DNA of 26,274 nt. Origin: CAUPWF01 sp964367905. Lineage in GTDB: Bacteria > Bacillota > Clostridia > Lachnospirales > Lachnospiraceae. This document shows, one piece after another, positions 8,079 to 16,755 of the stretch (its first letter is position 1; each line of letters begins with the position of its first letter). A program made the position numbers and the translations under genes. The stretch spans positions 1 to 26,274 of the forward strand of contig CAYIZP010000041.1 in NCBI GenBank assembly GCA_964367905.1, given 5' to 3'. Under the pieces are notes generated by a model. It worked only from the letters and a program-made list of their open reading frames with translations. It had not been told where the DNA came from and did not search any database.

Positions 8079-9464
8079 CTATTTTCCTTGTAAGTATTCG
8101 TCAATTCCTTTTGCAGCGATTTTACCAGCTTCCATAGCTAGGATAACTGTAGCTGCACCAGTCACAACGTCACCACCTGCAAATACACCTTCTTTTGAAG
8201 TATGACCGCTCGCCTCTGCTACAACAATACATTCCCAACGATTGGTTTCTAATCCTTCTGTTGTGCTAGTAATTAATGGATTTGGGGATGTTCCTAATGA
8301 CATGATTACAGTATCTACATCAATGGTATATTCTGAATCAGGGATGACAACTGGACGTCTTCTTCCAGAATCGTCAGGCTCTCCTAACTCCATCTTCACG
8401 ACTTTCATGCCTGTCACATTTCCAGCATCGTCTAGTAGGATTTCAGTTGGGTTTGTTAAGATATCAAAGATTACACCCTCTTCCTTTGCATGATGAACTT
8501 CTTCAATTCTCGCTGGAAGTTCTTCTTCGCTTCTTCGATAAACAATATGTGATTCTGCGCCTAATCTAATCGCTGTTCTTGCAGCATCCATAGCTACATT
8601 CCCACCACCGATGACAGCAACCTTTTTACTCTTAAATATTGGAGTATCATAAGCTGAATGGAATGCCTTCATTAGATTATTTCTTGTCAAATACTCATTC
8701 GCAGAGTAAACTGTATTTCCATTTTCTCCAGGGATTCCCATGAATTTAGGCAGACCAGCACCTGACCCTACGAAGATTGCTTCAAATCCTTCTTCTTCCA
8801 TCAATTGCTCGATTGTTACGGATTTTCCAATTACTACATTGGTTTCGAATTCTACACCCAACTCTTTTACTTTATCAATTTCTTTTGCAACAATATCATG
8901 TTTTGGTAAGCGGAATTCTGGAATTCCATATAATAGCACTCCACCCAAATCATGTAATGCTTCAAAAACGGTTACTTGATAGCCTAATTTAGCTAAATCA
9001 CCAGCACAGGTAAGACCTGCTGGTCCAGATCCGATAACAGCGACTTTATTGCTTTTTACTTCTTTTGCTTTTTCCGGTTTAACATCGTTATTTAAGGCAT
9101 AATCAGCTACAAAACGTTCTAACTTACCAATGGAAACTGGCTCGCCTTTTATTCCCTTCACACATTTCCCTTCGCATTGTGTTTCTTGAGGACAAACGCG
9201 TCCACAAACTGCAGGTAAGGACGATGACTTTCCGATTACTTTGTATGCTTGCTCGATATTTCCTTCTTTCACATGATGAATAAAGCCCGGGATATCAATC
9301 GCTACAGGACATCCTGCCACACATTTTGCATTTTTACATTCAAGGCAGCGAGATGCTTCTTGTTGTGCTTCCTCTAGGTTATATCCATAACATACTTCTT
9401 CAAAATTCTTAGCGCGTACCGCTGGGTCTTGCTCTCTCACTGGAACTTTCTTAAACATATCCAT
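8079..9464 (-). CDS. nfnB: NfnB-type electron-bifurcating NADPH:ferredoxin oxidoreductase subunit (GltD/GltA-like)
   Basis: Flavin and iron-sulfur subunit resembling the small subunit of glutamate synthase. With the adjacent NfnA it should form the NADH-dependent reduced-ferredoxin:NADP oxidoreductase that couples NADPH to NADH and ferredoxin pools. The 461 residues contain Cys40, Cys43, Cys48, Cys52 and Cys87, Cys91, Cys97, Cys101 for two 4Fe-4S clusters. They also have an FAD Rossmann motif GSGPAG at 145-150, an NADPH Rossmann motif GGGNVA at 286-291 and a C-terminal AGGDVVTG. I chose ATG 9464 (MDMFKK), which overlaps the nfnA stop as TAATG with GGAGGAGA upstream; an in-frame ATG at 9491 lies inside nfnA. 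No glutamate synthase large subunit is nearby, which favours NfnB. Sometimes annotated gltA. Confidence 0.92.
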   Translation of the reverse strand: MDMFKKVPVREQDPAVRAKNFEEVCYGYNLEEAQQEASRCLECKNAKCVAGCPVAIDIPGFIHHVKEGNIEQAYKVIGKSSSLPAVCGRVCPQETQCEGKCVKGIKGEPVSIGKLERFVADYALNNDVKPEKAKEVKSNKVAVIGSGPAGLTCAGDLAKLGYQVTVFEALHDLGGVLLYGIPEFRLPKHDIVAKEIDKVKELGVEFETNVVIGKSVTIEQLMEEEGFEAIFVGSGAGLPKFMGIPGENGNTVYSANEYLTRNNLMKAFHSAYDTPIFKSKKVAVIGGGNVAMDAARTAIRLGAESHIVYRRSEEELPARIEEVHHAKEEGVIFDILTNPTEILLDDAGNVTGMKVVKMELGEPDDSGRRRPVVIPDSEYTIDVDTVIMSLGTSPNPLITSTTEGLETNRWECIVVAEASGHTSKEGVFAGGDVVTGAATVILAMEAGKIAAKGIDEYLQGK

Positions 9465-10351
9465 TATTCGTCTCCTCCACACTGACCACAACCACCGTGA
9501 TGTGTGTCGCCTTCCTGTAATTTTAGTAAATCTCGTCCTTCTTGTGATTTATACATTTGACTTCTCTTCATCGCTTGGTCAAAATCCACTAGATGACCAT
9601 CAAATTCAGGTCCGTCTACACAAGCAAACTTAATCTGATCTCCAACCTGTACTCTACATGCCCCGCACATACCAGTACCATCAACCATAATTGGATTCAT
9701 ACTTACAATCGTTGGAATATCTAGCTCTTTTGTTAGCATACATACAAATTTCATCATAATCATAGGCCCAATAGCAACACATAAATCATATGTTTGTGCA
9801 TCTGCTACAAGGTCTTTTAGAACCTGTGTTACTAGTCCGCTACGTCCATGACTTCCATCATCTGTAGTGATATAGAGGTTTTTACATACTGCTCTCATTT
9901 CTTCTTCTAAAATAATCATATCTTTTGTTTTTGCACCACAGATTACATCTACTTCTACTCCTTGGTCATGTAACCATTTAACCTGTGGATAAACAGGAGC
10001 TGCACCAAGACCACCAGCCACAAAGATAATTCTCTTATTCTTCAACTCTTCTATATCATCATAGATAAATTCAGAAGCACATCCTAGAGGTCCTACAAAA
10101 TCACGAATTGCTTTTCCCACTTCTAATCGACATAGTTTTTCCGTTCCTGCTCCAACCACTTGAATTACAATTGTGATTGTACCCTCCTCACGATTATAGT
10201 CACAAATGGTCAAAGGGATTCTCTCTCCAGTTTCGTCTAATTTTACAATAATGAACTGACCTGGTTCGCATCTTTTAGCTACACGCGGTGCCTCGATATC
10301 CATAAGATAGATTTTTTCGGCTAATTTTACATTTTTCTTGATTTCAAACAA
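9464..10351 (-). CDS. nfnA: NfnA-type FAD/NAD-binding 2Fe-2S subunit
   Basis: PyrK-like ferredoxin-NAD reductase subunit and partner of NfnB. In 295 residues it has an FAD-binding RIPLTICD (44-51), an NAD-binding GGLGAAPVYP (113-122) and a C-terminal 2Fe-2S site. That site reads Asp224-x4-Cys229-x2-Cys232-x11-Cys244, the Asp plus three Cys pattern known from NfnA rather than the four Cys of PyrK. I chose TTG 10351, with GGAGG 9 bases upstream. ATG 10372 has no ribosome site and would add seven residues not seen in relatives. The protein ends in an unusual His/Cys/Gly tail, THHGGCGQCGGDE (283-295). Its last codons also provide the nfnB ribosome site. No pyrD is adjacent, arguing against a pyrimidine role. 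Confidence 0.9.
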   Translation of the reverse strand: MFEIKKNVKLAEKIYLMDIEAPRVAKRCEPGQFIIVKLDETGERIPLTICDYNREEGTITIVIQVVGAGTEKLCRLEVGKAIRDFVGPLGCASEFIYDDIEELKNKRIIFVAGGLGAAPVYPQVKWLHDQGVEVDVICGAKTKDMIILEEEMRAVCKNLYITTDDGSHGRSGLVTQVLKDLVADAQTYDLCVAIGPMIMMKFVCMLTKELDIPTIVSMNPIMVDGTGMCGACRVQVGDQIKFACVDGPEFDGHLVDFDQAMKRSQMYKSQEGRDLLKLQEGDTHHGGCGQCGGDE

Positions 10352-10402
10352 TTTTAATTTCCTCCATATCATCTGTATCTTTATTTTGCTTTTAATAATT
10401 TT

Positions 10403-11638
10403 CTACTCACTTACATTGTTTGCAGCATCGTCAGATTGACTTACTTCTGCTAATTCCAAAGAATAATTTCGTTTTGTCACATCACTTGTTTTACCAGAAG
10501 AATTTACTAGTACAGCACTAAATATCGTATTCCCTACTGGCATTTCAATCGGTTTAGAGTATAACTGCGAAGATTCTGTCGGCGTTGTTCCATCAAGTGT
10601 ATAGTATGCACGATACCCATCTGGAACAGTAACCACAATCTCTGTAGCTTCACTGTATTGACCCGTGGATGGATTTACAATTGGAGCACCTGCCATAGGT
10701 AAGGTGATTTCATATTCCATTGTGACTTCCTCACTTGGAACTCCGATTTTATTATAAGACACCGCTTTCACAATGAGAATTCCCTCTTCTAATTGGAGTG
10801 GTTCTGTTATCTTGATTCCATTATCTAAAGGGCTGCTATCATCCATAGTATAATAGATATCTCCACCCTCATTTGAAATTGTTAACTCTTGAACATCCTC
10901 ATAAATTCCGCTATCTAAACTAAATTCAGGATTTACGGAACGATACTCATTTAATTCTTCTTGTAAGCTATCATCTAGCTTATTAAAAAATGGTGTTACT
11001 TCTTCCCCTGCTTTTGTATCTAGGTAAAAATCCATAACCGCTTTCGCTATTTGGCTATTTTCCTTATTAAAATCAAATCCTTCTAATAATATTTCTTTTG
11101 CCTCATCCTTCATGTCCTCACTCACATAAACATCAGCTAGTTCTAAATAAGCTATTACGTTATGTTTGTCTTTTGTGATAGCTTCTTCATAAAGTTCAAT
11201 GGCTTCTTCTGTTTTACCGTCTAGATGAGCACTGTCACCACGGGAAACCAGTCCACTATATGAATTTTGATAAAAGAGAAACACTGCTCCTGCAATAACA
11301 ATTGCGGAAATAGTTAATCCAATAATGAGGCGAATCCTTTTTTTCTTCTGCTCTGCTCTTCGTTTTTCAGCTTGGCGTTTCTTACGCAGTGCAATTTCTT
11401 TTTGTCTCAACTCACCAGTATTGCTATTTTTGATTTGACCGGTAGTTCTCCGTATGGTGTTACTACGCGAGAGCTCTCCTGCATCTTGTCTCTCATGACC
11501 TTCTAGAGAAAATCTAATTTCATCAGCCACCACCTCATCCAAAGGATTATAATCTGGCACTAACTGTACTTGCATTCCGCAAAAACTACACTGCACTTCT
11601 CCCACTGGGATTTCGGCACCACAATTTGTGCATTTCAT
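10403..11638 (-). CDS. Zinc-ribbon, transmembrane, TPR protein with two chitobiase C-terminal-like domains
   Basis: Hypothetical membrane protein of 411 residues with an unusual order of parts. An N-terminal zinc ribbon (Cys3, Cys6, Cys17, Cys20) is followed by a polar linker, a Lys/Arg-rich stretch (80-103), one transmembrane helix (about 103-123) and TPR-like helices (about 126-190). Two repeats like the chitobiase/beta-hexosaminidase C-terminal domain follow (about 237-312 and 318-394), marked by YYTMDDSSP (262-270) and YYTLDGTTP (345-353). The topology predicts the zinc ribbon inside and the repeats outside the cell. ATG has GGAGGAG upstream. It lies 22 bases after folD and before nfnA. 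A cell-envelope role is possible but not shown. Confidence 0.85.
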   Translation of the reverse strand: MKCTNCGAEIPVGEVQCSFCGMQVQLVPDYNPLDEVVADEIRFSLEGHERQDAGELSRSNTIRRTTGQIKNSNTGELRQKEIALRKKRQAEKRRAEQKKKRIRLIIGLTISAIVIAGAVFLFYQNSYSGLVSRGDSAHLDGKTEEAIELYEEAITKDKHNVIAYLELADVYVSEDMKDEAKEILLEGFDFNKENSQIAKAVMDFYLDTKAGEEVTPFFNKLDDSLQEELNEYRSVNPEFSLDSGIYEDVQELTISNEGGDIYYTMDDSSPLDNGIKITEPLQLEEGILIVKAVSYNKIGVPSEEVTMEYEITLPMAGAPIVNPSTGQYSEATEIVVTVPDGYRAYYTLDGTTPTESSQLYSKPIEMPVGNTIFSAVLVNSSGKTSDVTKRNYSLELAEVSQSDDAANNVSE

Positions 11639-11660
11639 TCTACTACTCCTCCACCCTCTA

Positions 11661-12497
11661 TTATTGTTTCGATTCTACACAATTTTTCATTAACATTGCA
11701 ATTGTCATTGGACCTACTCCTCCAGGAACTGGAGTAATTGCTGATGCAACCTGAGATACGGTATCGAATTTTACATCTCCACATAATTTGTTATCTTGAT
11801 TTCTATGAATACCCACATCAATCACTACCGCACCGTCCTTGATATACGACTCATCAATAAACTCAGGTTTTCCGATTGCAACAATTACAATGTCAGCTCG
11901 TTTTGTAACTTCTCTTAAGTCTTTTGTACGTGAATGAGCAATGGTTACAGTCGCATGTTCTCTTAATAGTAGCAATGCCATCGGTTTTCCAACAATATTA
12001 CTTCTTCCAATAATAACACATTCTTTTCCTACAATATCGATATTTGAACGCTTCAATAACTGAATAATTCCCGCGGGCGTACAAGATAGATAACCTGGTT
12101 GCCCAATACATAGTTTTCCTACGTTTTCTGGATGGAATCCATCCACGTCTTTTTTGGGTTTAATGGTACAAATCACCTTGTCTTCATCCATATGTTTTGG
12201 AAGTGGTAATTGGACTAATATTCCATCTACCTTCTCATCTTCATTCAAACGTTGAATCAAGCTTAACAAAGATTCCTCTGTTTCTGTTTCTGCTAATTCG
12301 TAAGATTGGGATTCCATCCCAATATATGCACATGCCTTCTTTTTATTACTCACGTACACGGAAGACGCTGGATCCGCTCCGACTTGTACTACAGCAAGAC
12401 ATGGTTTACGAACACTTGAGTCTAAACTAGCTACATAATCTTTTAACTCTTCTTTGATTTCTGCTGAAATTTTCTTCCCATCGATTAATTGATACAT
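11661..12497 (-). CDS. folD: FolD, methylenetetrahydrofolate dehydrogenase / methenyltetrahydrofolate cyclohydrolase
   Basis: Bifunctional cytoplasmic enzyme converting 5,10-methylene-THF to methenyl-THF (with NADP) and then to 10-formyl-THF. The 278 residues carry the catalytic Tyr48-x3-Lys52 pair in SSVYVSNKKKAC, VQLPLP with Gln96, the DVDGFHP motif (117-123), the cofactor loop GRSNIVGKP (164-172) and the C-terminal TPVPGGVGPMT. I chose ATG 12497 (MYQLIDGKK), which fits family N-termini and has AAAGGA 12 bases upstream. An in-frame ATG at 12509 directly abuts that site, and a longer version from 12524 lacks one. It follows fhs by 45 bases, and the two enzymes act in sequence. Confidence 0.96.
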   Translation of the reverse strand: MYQLIDGKKISAEIKEELKDYVASLDSSVRKPCLAVVQVGADPASSVYVSNKKKACAYIGMESQSYELAETETEESLLSLIQRLNEDEKVDGILVQLPLPKHMDEDKVICTIKPKKDVDGFHPENVGKLCIGQPGYLSCTPAGIIQLLKRSNIDIVGKECVIIGRSNIVGKPMALLLLREHATVTIAHSRTKDLREVTKRADIVIVAIGKPEFIDESYIKDGAVVIDVGIHRNQDNKLCGDVKFDTVSQVASAITPVPGGVGPMTIAMLMKNCVESKQ

Positions 12498-12542
12498 AAT
12501 AATAACCATTCCTTTCAAGAACATCTTATCCGTTAAGCTCCA

Positions 12543-14213
12543 CTAGAATAACCCAGTAATCACACCATCTTCTGTCACATCAATTCGATTAGCTGCTGGC
12601 ACTTTTGGCAAACCAGGCATTGTCATAACAACCCCGGTCAAAACCACAACAAATCCTGCACCAGCACTTACATATACTTCGCGTACATGGATGGTGAAAT
12701 CCTCTGGACGCCCAAGAAGTGTAGGATCATCTGATAAGGAATATTGATTCTTCGCCATACAAATTGGCAATTGGCCAAATCCCATGTCAGCTAGTTTCTT
12801 CAGTTGCTTTTCTGCTGTAGGTGAAATTTCAACCGCTTTTGCACCATAGATTTCTTTTGATACGGTTTCTATCTTCTCCTCTAAGCTCAATTCATCTGCG
12901 TAGATTGGCTTGAAATGGCTTTCTTTTGACTCTAACGTTTCTATTACCTTTTGCGCTAACTCCAATCCACCTTCACCACCATGTTCCCATACACGGGATA
13001 ACGCAAACTCACAGTTGTTTTCTTCACAGAATTTTTTGATAAACTCATTCTCTGCTTCTGTGTCTGAAATAAAGGAGTTTAACGTAACAACAATCGGTAC
13101 ACCAAATTTATGTAAGTTCTCTATGTGTTTCTCAAGATTCTTGATTCCTCTTGCTAAAGCCTCTAGATTTTCTTCATTAAGATCATTTTTCGCAACGCCA
13201 CCATTATATTTTAGTGCACGAACTGTTGCGACTAGTACCACTGCATCTGGTGTTAAACCAGCTTTGCGACACTTAATATTTAAGAATTTTTCTGCTCCCA
13301 AATCCGCACCAAATCCAGCTTCAGTAATTGCAATGTCAGACAACTTCAATGCCATCTTCGTCGCTTGCACACTATTACATCCATGTGCAATATTTGCAAA
13401 CGGACCTCCATGCACCAATGCTGGGGTATGTTCTAAAGTTTGGATTAAATTTGGTTTTAAAGCATCTTTTAATAAAACAGCCATAGAACCTGTTGCCTGC
13501 AAATCATCTGCAGTAACTGGAGTTCCATCAAATCGATACGCAACAATGATCTTTCCTAATTTCTCTTTTAAGTCCTTTAAATCATTTGCTAGACATAGGA
13601 TTGCCATAATTTCTGACGCAACAGTGATGACAAAATGGTCTTCTCTCACCATACCATCCATCTTATTTCCAAGTCCTACTACTACATTTCTCAGAACACG
13701 ATCATTCATGTCTACACAACGTTTCCAAACAATTTGTCGTGGATCAATCTGCAATTCATTGCCCTGTTGTATATGATTATCCAATAGAGCAGCCAATAGA
13801 TTATTTGCAGATGTGATTGCATGAAAATCTCCTGTAAAATGAAGATTTAAATCTTCCATAGGTACTACTTGGGCATGTCCTCCACCAGCTGCACCACCTT
13901 TAATACCAAAACATGGTCCAAGAGATGGTTCTCTCAAAGCAACGACAGATTTCTTGCCTAGTTTATTCAAGGCTTGTGTGAGCCCGATGGATGTAGTGGT
14001 CTTTCCTTCTCCAGCTGGAGTCGGATTGATTGCGGTAACCAAAACAAGCTTACCATCCTTGTTATCTTTAATCTTGTCCCATAAATGTGTTGTAAGCTTT
14101 GCCTTGTATTTTCCATATAACTCCAAGTCATCTCTGGTAATCCCAAGGACATCAGCCACTTCTTCAATTGGTTTCATCACTGCTTCTTGTGCGATTTGAA
14201 TATCTGTTTTCAT
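12543..14213 (-). CDS. fhs: Formate-tetrahydrofolate ligase
   Basis: ATP-dependent synthesis of 10-formyl-THF from formate and THF, the entry step of the folate one-carbon pool and of the methyl branch in acetogens. At 556 residues it has the normal length. The phosphate-binding loop TPAGEGKTT is at 65-73. REPSLGPCFGIKGGAAGGG (near 94-112) and the C-terminal MPGLPKVPAA are characteristic. The ATG is preceded by GGAGG with good spacing. It starts 36 bases after ftsK, with no terminator in between, and precedes folD. No acetyl-CoA synthase genes are in the window, so an acetogenic lifestyle cannot be inferred. Confidence 0.98.
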   Translation of the reverse strand: MKTDIQIAQEAVMKPIEEVADVLGITRDDLELYGKYKAKLTTHLWDKIKDNKDGKLVLVTAINPTPAGEGKTTTSIGLTQALNKLGKKSVVALREPSLGPCFGIKGGAAGGGHAQVVPMEDLNLHFTGDFHAITSANNLLAALLDNHIQQGNELQIDPRQIVWKRCVDMNDRVLRNVVVGLGNKMDGMVREDHFVITVASEIMAILCLANDLKDLKEKLGKIIVAYRFDGTPVTADDLQATGSMAVLLKDALKPNLIQTLEHTPALVHGGPFANIAHGCNSVQATKMALKLSDIAITEAGFGADLGAEKFLNIKCRKAGLTPDAVVLVATVRALKYNGGVAKNDLNEENLEALARGIKNLEKHIENLHKFGVPIVVTLNSFISDTEAENEFIKKFCEENNCEFALSRVWEHGGEGGLELAQKVIETLESKESHFKPIYADELSLEEKIETVSKEIYGAKAVEISPTAEKQLKKLADMGFGQLPICMAKNQYSLSDDPTLLGRPEDFTIHVREVYVSAGAGFVVVLTGVVMTMPGLPKVPAANRIDVTEDGVITGLF

Positions 14214-14249
14214 CAGTATCCTCCATACTTATCTCATGCTTTTTTACTT

Positions 14250-16643
14250 CTACATTTCATTTTCTATAAAATTAAGAAACTCTTCCATAGACATCAAAAT
14301 TTTTCGAGGTTTCGTTCCTTCCTCTTCTCCTACAACGCCAGCATCACATAACTGTTCCATGATTCTTGCAGCACGATTGAACCCGATCTTGAACGAGCGC
14401 TGTAACATTCCAATCGATGCTTTGTCCTTCTCGATGATAAACTTCCCGGCATCTACAAAGTGAACATCTAATTCATTTGTACTTCCACCATCTCCGCCAC
14501 TTGCTCCAGAATTACCACTTGTTGTTGCAGCATTGGAGACATGGTTTTCAATATCTTCATTATATGTAACTTCTTTGCATTGGCTCGTTAGAAACTCTAC
14601 GACACTGTGAACTTCTGCATCTGATACAAACGCCCCTTGTACACGGGCAGGCTTTGAATATCCTTGAGGGTAGAATAACATATCTCCCTTTCCTAGTAAT
14701 TTCTCAGCACCATTCATATCAATAATAGTTCTAGAATCTACACCTGAGGACACTGCAAATGCAATCCTTGATGGCATATTTGCCTTGATCAATCCTGTAA
14801 TAACATTTACAGAAGGTCGTTGCGTTGCAATAATTAAGTGAATTCCTGCTGCACGAGCTAATTGTGCCAATCTACAGATCGAGTCTTCTACATCTCCTGG
14901 TGCAACCATCATAAGGTCTGCTAACTCATCAACAATTACAACAATCTGAGGCATTTTTTGTGGTTTGTTCTCATCTTCTATTTCCTCGATGGATTCCACC
15001 TTTTTATTGTATCCTTTGAGGTCTCTTACGTTATATTCTGCAAACAATTGATAGCGTTTTGTCATCTCAACAACTGCCCAATTCAATGCACCTGCCGCCT
15101 TTTTCGGATCAGTCACAACTGGAATTAATAGATGTGGAATCCCATTATATACACTAAGTTCTACAACTTTAGGATCAATCATGATCAACTTCACATCATC
15201 TGGATTTGCCTTATATAGGATACTCATAATAAGCGTATTAATACAGACAGATTTACCAGAACCGGTAGAACCAGCAATCAACAAATGAGGCATCTTTGCA
15301 ATATCCGTAACAATGGTCTTGCCCCCGATATCTTTACCAGCTGCAAAGGCTAGATTGGATTCATGACCTCTAAATTCCTTACTCTCTAGCAATGACCGCA
15401 GAGAAACCATTGCATTCTCCTTATTAGGGACTTCAATTCCTACGGCTGCTTTTCCAGGTATCGGAGCTTCGATCCGAATATCTGCCGCGGCGAGATTCAA
15501 CTTGATATCATCTGCTAATCCAACAATACGGCTTACCTTTACGCCACTTTCTGGCTGAAGCTCATAACGGGTTACCGATGGACCTTGACTATAATCTGTA
15601 ATCTGCACATTGACCCCAAAACTCTTCAACGTCTGTTGGAGTTTCACTGCTGTTTCTTGTAATTCGTTTGTTGCGTTGGATTTGTTTTCTTTCACTTGAT
15701 TGAGTAGCGAAACGCTTGGAAAGATATAACTTCCATCTGTTGGTTGTTGCTGTTCGATATCGTGAATAATCTCTGCTGTTTCTTTTTCTTTTTCTTCTGC
15801 GCCTAGATTCTTTGCTTTGCGCTGTCTTGGAATCTTCTCTGCTTGTACCTCTTCTACTGGTGGGTTTTCCACAACTTTTTCTTCGATTGGTGGTACCATT
15901 TCTATCGATTCACTTCTTATATCCTTCTTCTCTTCTAACACGGGATTGGCAAATGGTTCTCCCCCGAATTTATTCTCCGATACGGTGGAGTTGAACGTAA
16001 CATTCTTCCATTCTCTTTTCACAGGACGTGCTGCTCTGCGCTCTTGATATTCTCGTCTCACTCTCGACTGACCCGTGTGAAGCGCTTTGAACACTGATTG
16101 TCTAGATATCATGACAAAGGTAATGATAAATGTTATAAATGATAGAATGACTGTTCCAATCACTCCAATTGCTGGACATAGAATTTTTACTATTGTCCCA
16201 CCTAGTAATCCTCCACCATTCTTACCTTCACTCGCTTGAGTATAGTATTCTAACCACTTCATATTTGGACTATATGGTGTGGTGACTAATTGAATCAATG
16301 TGAGAATAAATATAATTGCAAGCACAGTAATTCCTAGCCTCAACATCAAACTCATATCAGTATGCTTTAGATAGATGCTAGTTACTATGAAAAATATAAT
16401 AATAGGCGATACATATCCCAACAACCCAAATATTCCAAAATTAATCTTAGCAATATAATCACCGATAAATCCCCCCACACCAAAACTACTAATCATCAAT
16501 AGAATGCATGCTGCTAGTAGGCACCATACTACGATTTCTGAATAAATCAATGCATCAGGTTTTGATTGTTTATTCGTATTTTTATTTGTTTTTCTATTTG
16601 TTGGTTTTCTAGTATTTCTCGACTTTACAGGCTTATTTGCCAT
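14250..16643 (-). CDS. FtsK/SpoIIIE-family DNA translocase
   Basis: Septum-located, ATP-driven dsDNA pump that clears chromosomal DNA from the division or sporulation septum. The 797 residues begin with a basic Asn/Thr/Lys-rich tail. Four transmembrane segments follow (about 35-54, 70-91, 100-121, 152-179), then a Pro/Glu-rich linker (about 185-310). The motor domain has Walker A GSTGSGKS (458-465), Walker B IVVIVDE (567-573) and the ATQRPSVNVITG motif. The C-terminal winged-helix gamma domain (about 735-797) recognises orienting DNA sequences. The start has an AAGGGGGAG ribosome site and a promoter inside the tepA end. The tepA-spoIIIE order matches Bacillus, which supports SpoIIIE, but FtsK and SpoIIIE cannot be separated from sequence alone. 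Confidence 0.96.
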   Translation of the reverse strand: MANKPVKSRNTRKPTNRKTNKNTNKQSKPDALIYSEIVVWCLLAACILLMISSFGVGGFIGDYIAKINFGIFGLLGYVSPIIIFFIVTSIYLKHTDMSLMLRLGITVLAIIFILTLIQLVTTPYSPNMKWLEYYTQASEGKNGGGLLGGTIVKILCPAIGVIGTVILSFITFIITFVMISRQSVFKALHTGQSRVRREYQERRAARPVKREWKNVTFNSTVSENKFGGEPFANPVLEEKKDIRSESIEMVPPIEEKVVENPPVEEVQAEKIPRQRKAKNLGAEEKEKETAEIIHDIEQQQPTDGSYIFPSVSLLNQVKENKSNATNELQETAVKLQQTLKSFGVNVQITDYSQGPSVTRYELQPESGVKVSRIVGLADDIKLNLAAADIRIEAPIPGKAAVGIEVPNKENAMVSLRSLLESKEFRGHESNLAFAAGKDIGGKTIVTDIAKMPHLLIAGSTGSGKSVCINTLIMSILYKANPDDVKLIMIDPKVVELSVYNGIPHLLIPVVTDPKKAAGALNWAVVEMTKRYQLFAEYNVRDLKGYNKKVESIEEIEDENKPQKMPQIVVIVDELADLMMVAPGDVEDSICRLAQLARAAGIHLIIATQRPSVNVITGLIKANMPSRIAFAVSSGVDSRTIIDMNGAEKLLGKGDMLFYPQGYSKPARVQGAFVSDAEVHSVVEFLTSQCKEVTYNEDIENHVSNAATTSGNSGASGGDGGSTNELDVHFVDAGKFIIEKDKASIGMLQRSFKIGFNRAARIMEQLCDAGVVGEEEGTKPRKILMSMEEFLNFIENEM

Positions 16644-16726
16644 ATTACTCCCCCTTAAAATTTTGACCCTAGATACCTACGGATTCTTACACATAAAATG
16701 GTATCATATGATAAAGTCGTCAAACC

Positions 16727-16755
16727 ATTATACCACTTTTGTCAATCTCTGTCAT
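16727..16755 (-). promoter_or_regulatory. Putative sigma-A promoter of ftsK/spoIIIE
   Basis: On the minus strand ATGACA (16755-16750), a 17-base spacer and TATAAT (16732-16727) with an extended TGG before it. The -35 lies in the last codons of tepA, which would let ftsK and the genes after it be transcribed independently of tepA with a leader of roughly 77 bases. Confidence 0.55.

Noticed and set aside
8079..9464. Classical glutamate synthase small subunit (gltD)
   Set aside because: No large subunit gene nearby, while a NfnA-type partner with the Asp-Cys3 cluster pattern overlaps its start.
9465..9491. Upstream in-frame ATG 9491 for nfnB
   Set aside because: It lies inside nfnA, has no suitable ribosome site and adds nine residues unlike the family; ATG 9464 has GGAGGAGA and a TAATG junction.
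10352..10372. ATG 10372 as the nfnA start
   Set aside because: No ribosome site upstream. The GGAGG lies inside this extension at the right distance for TTG 10351.
12910..13776. 288-codon open frame on the plus strand opposite fhs
   Set aside because: Antisense shadow of a clear, conserved gene; Cys/Ser/Phe-rich low-quality translation without motifs or a ribosome site.
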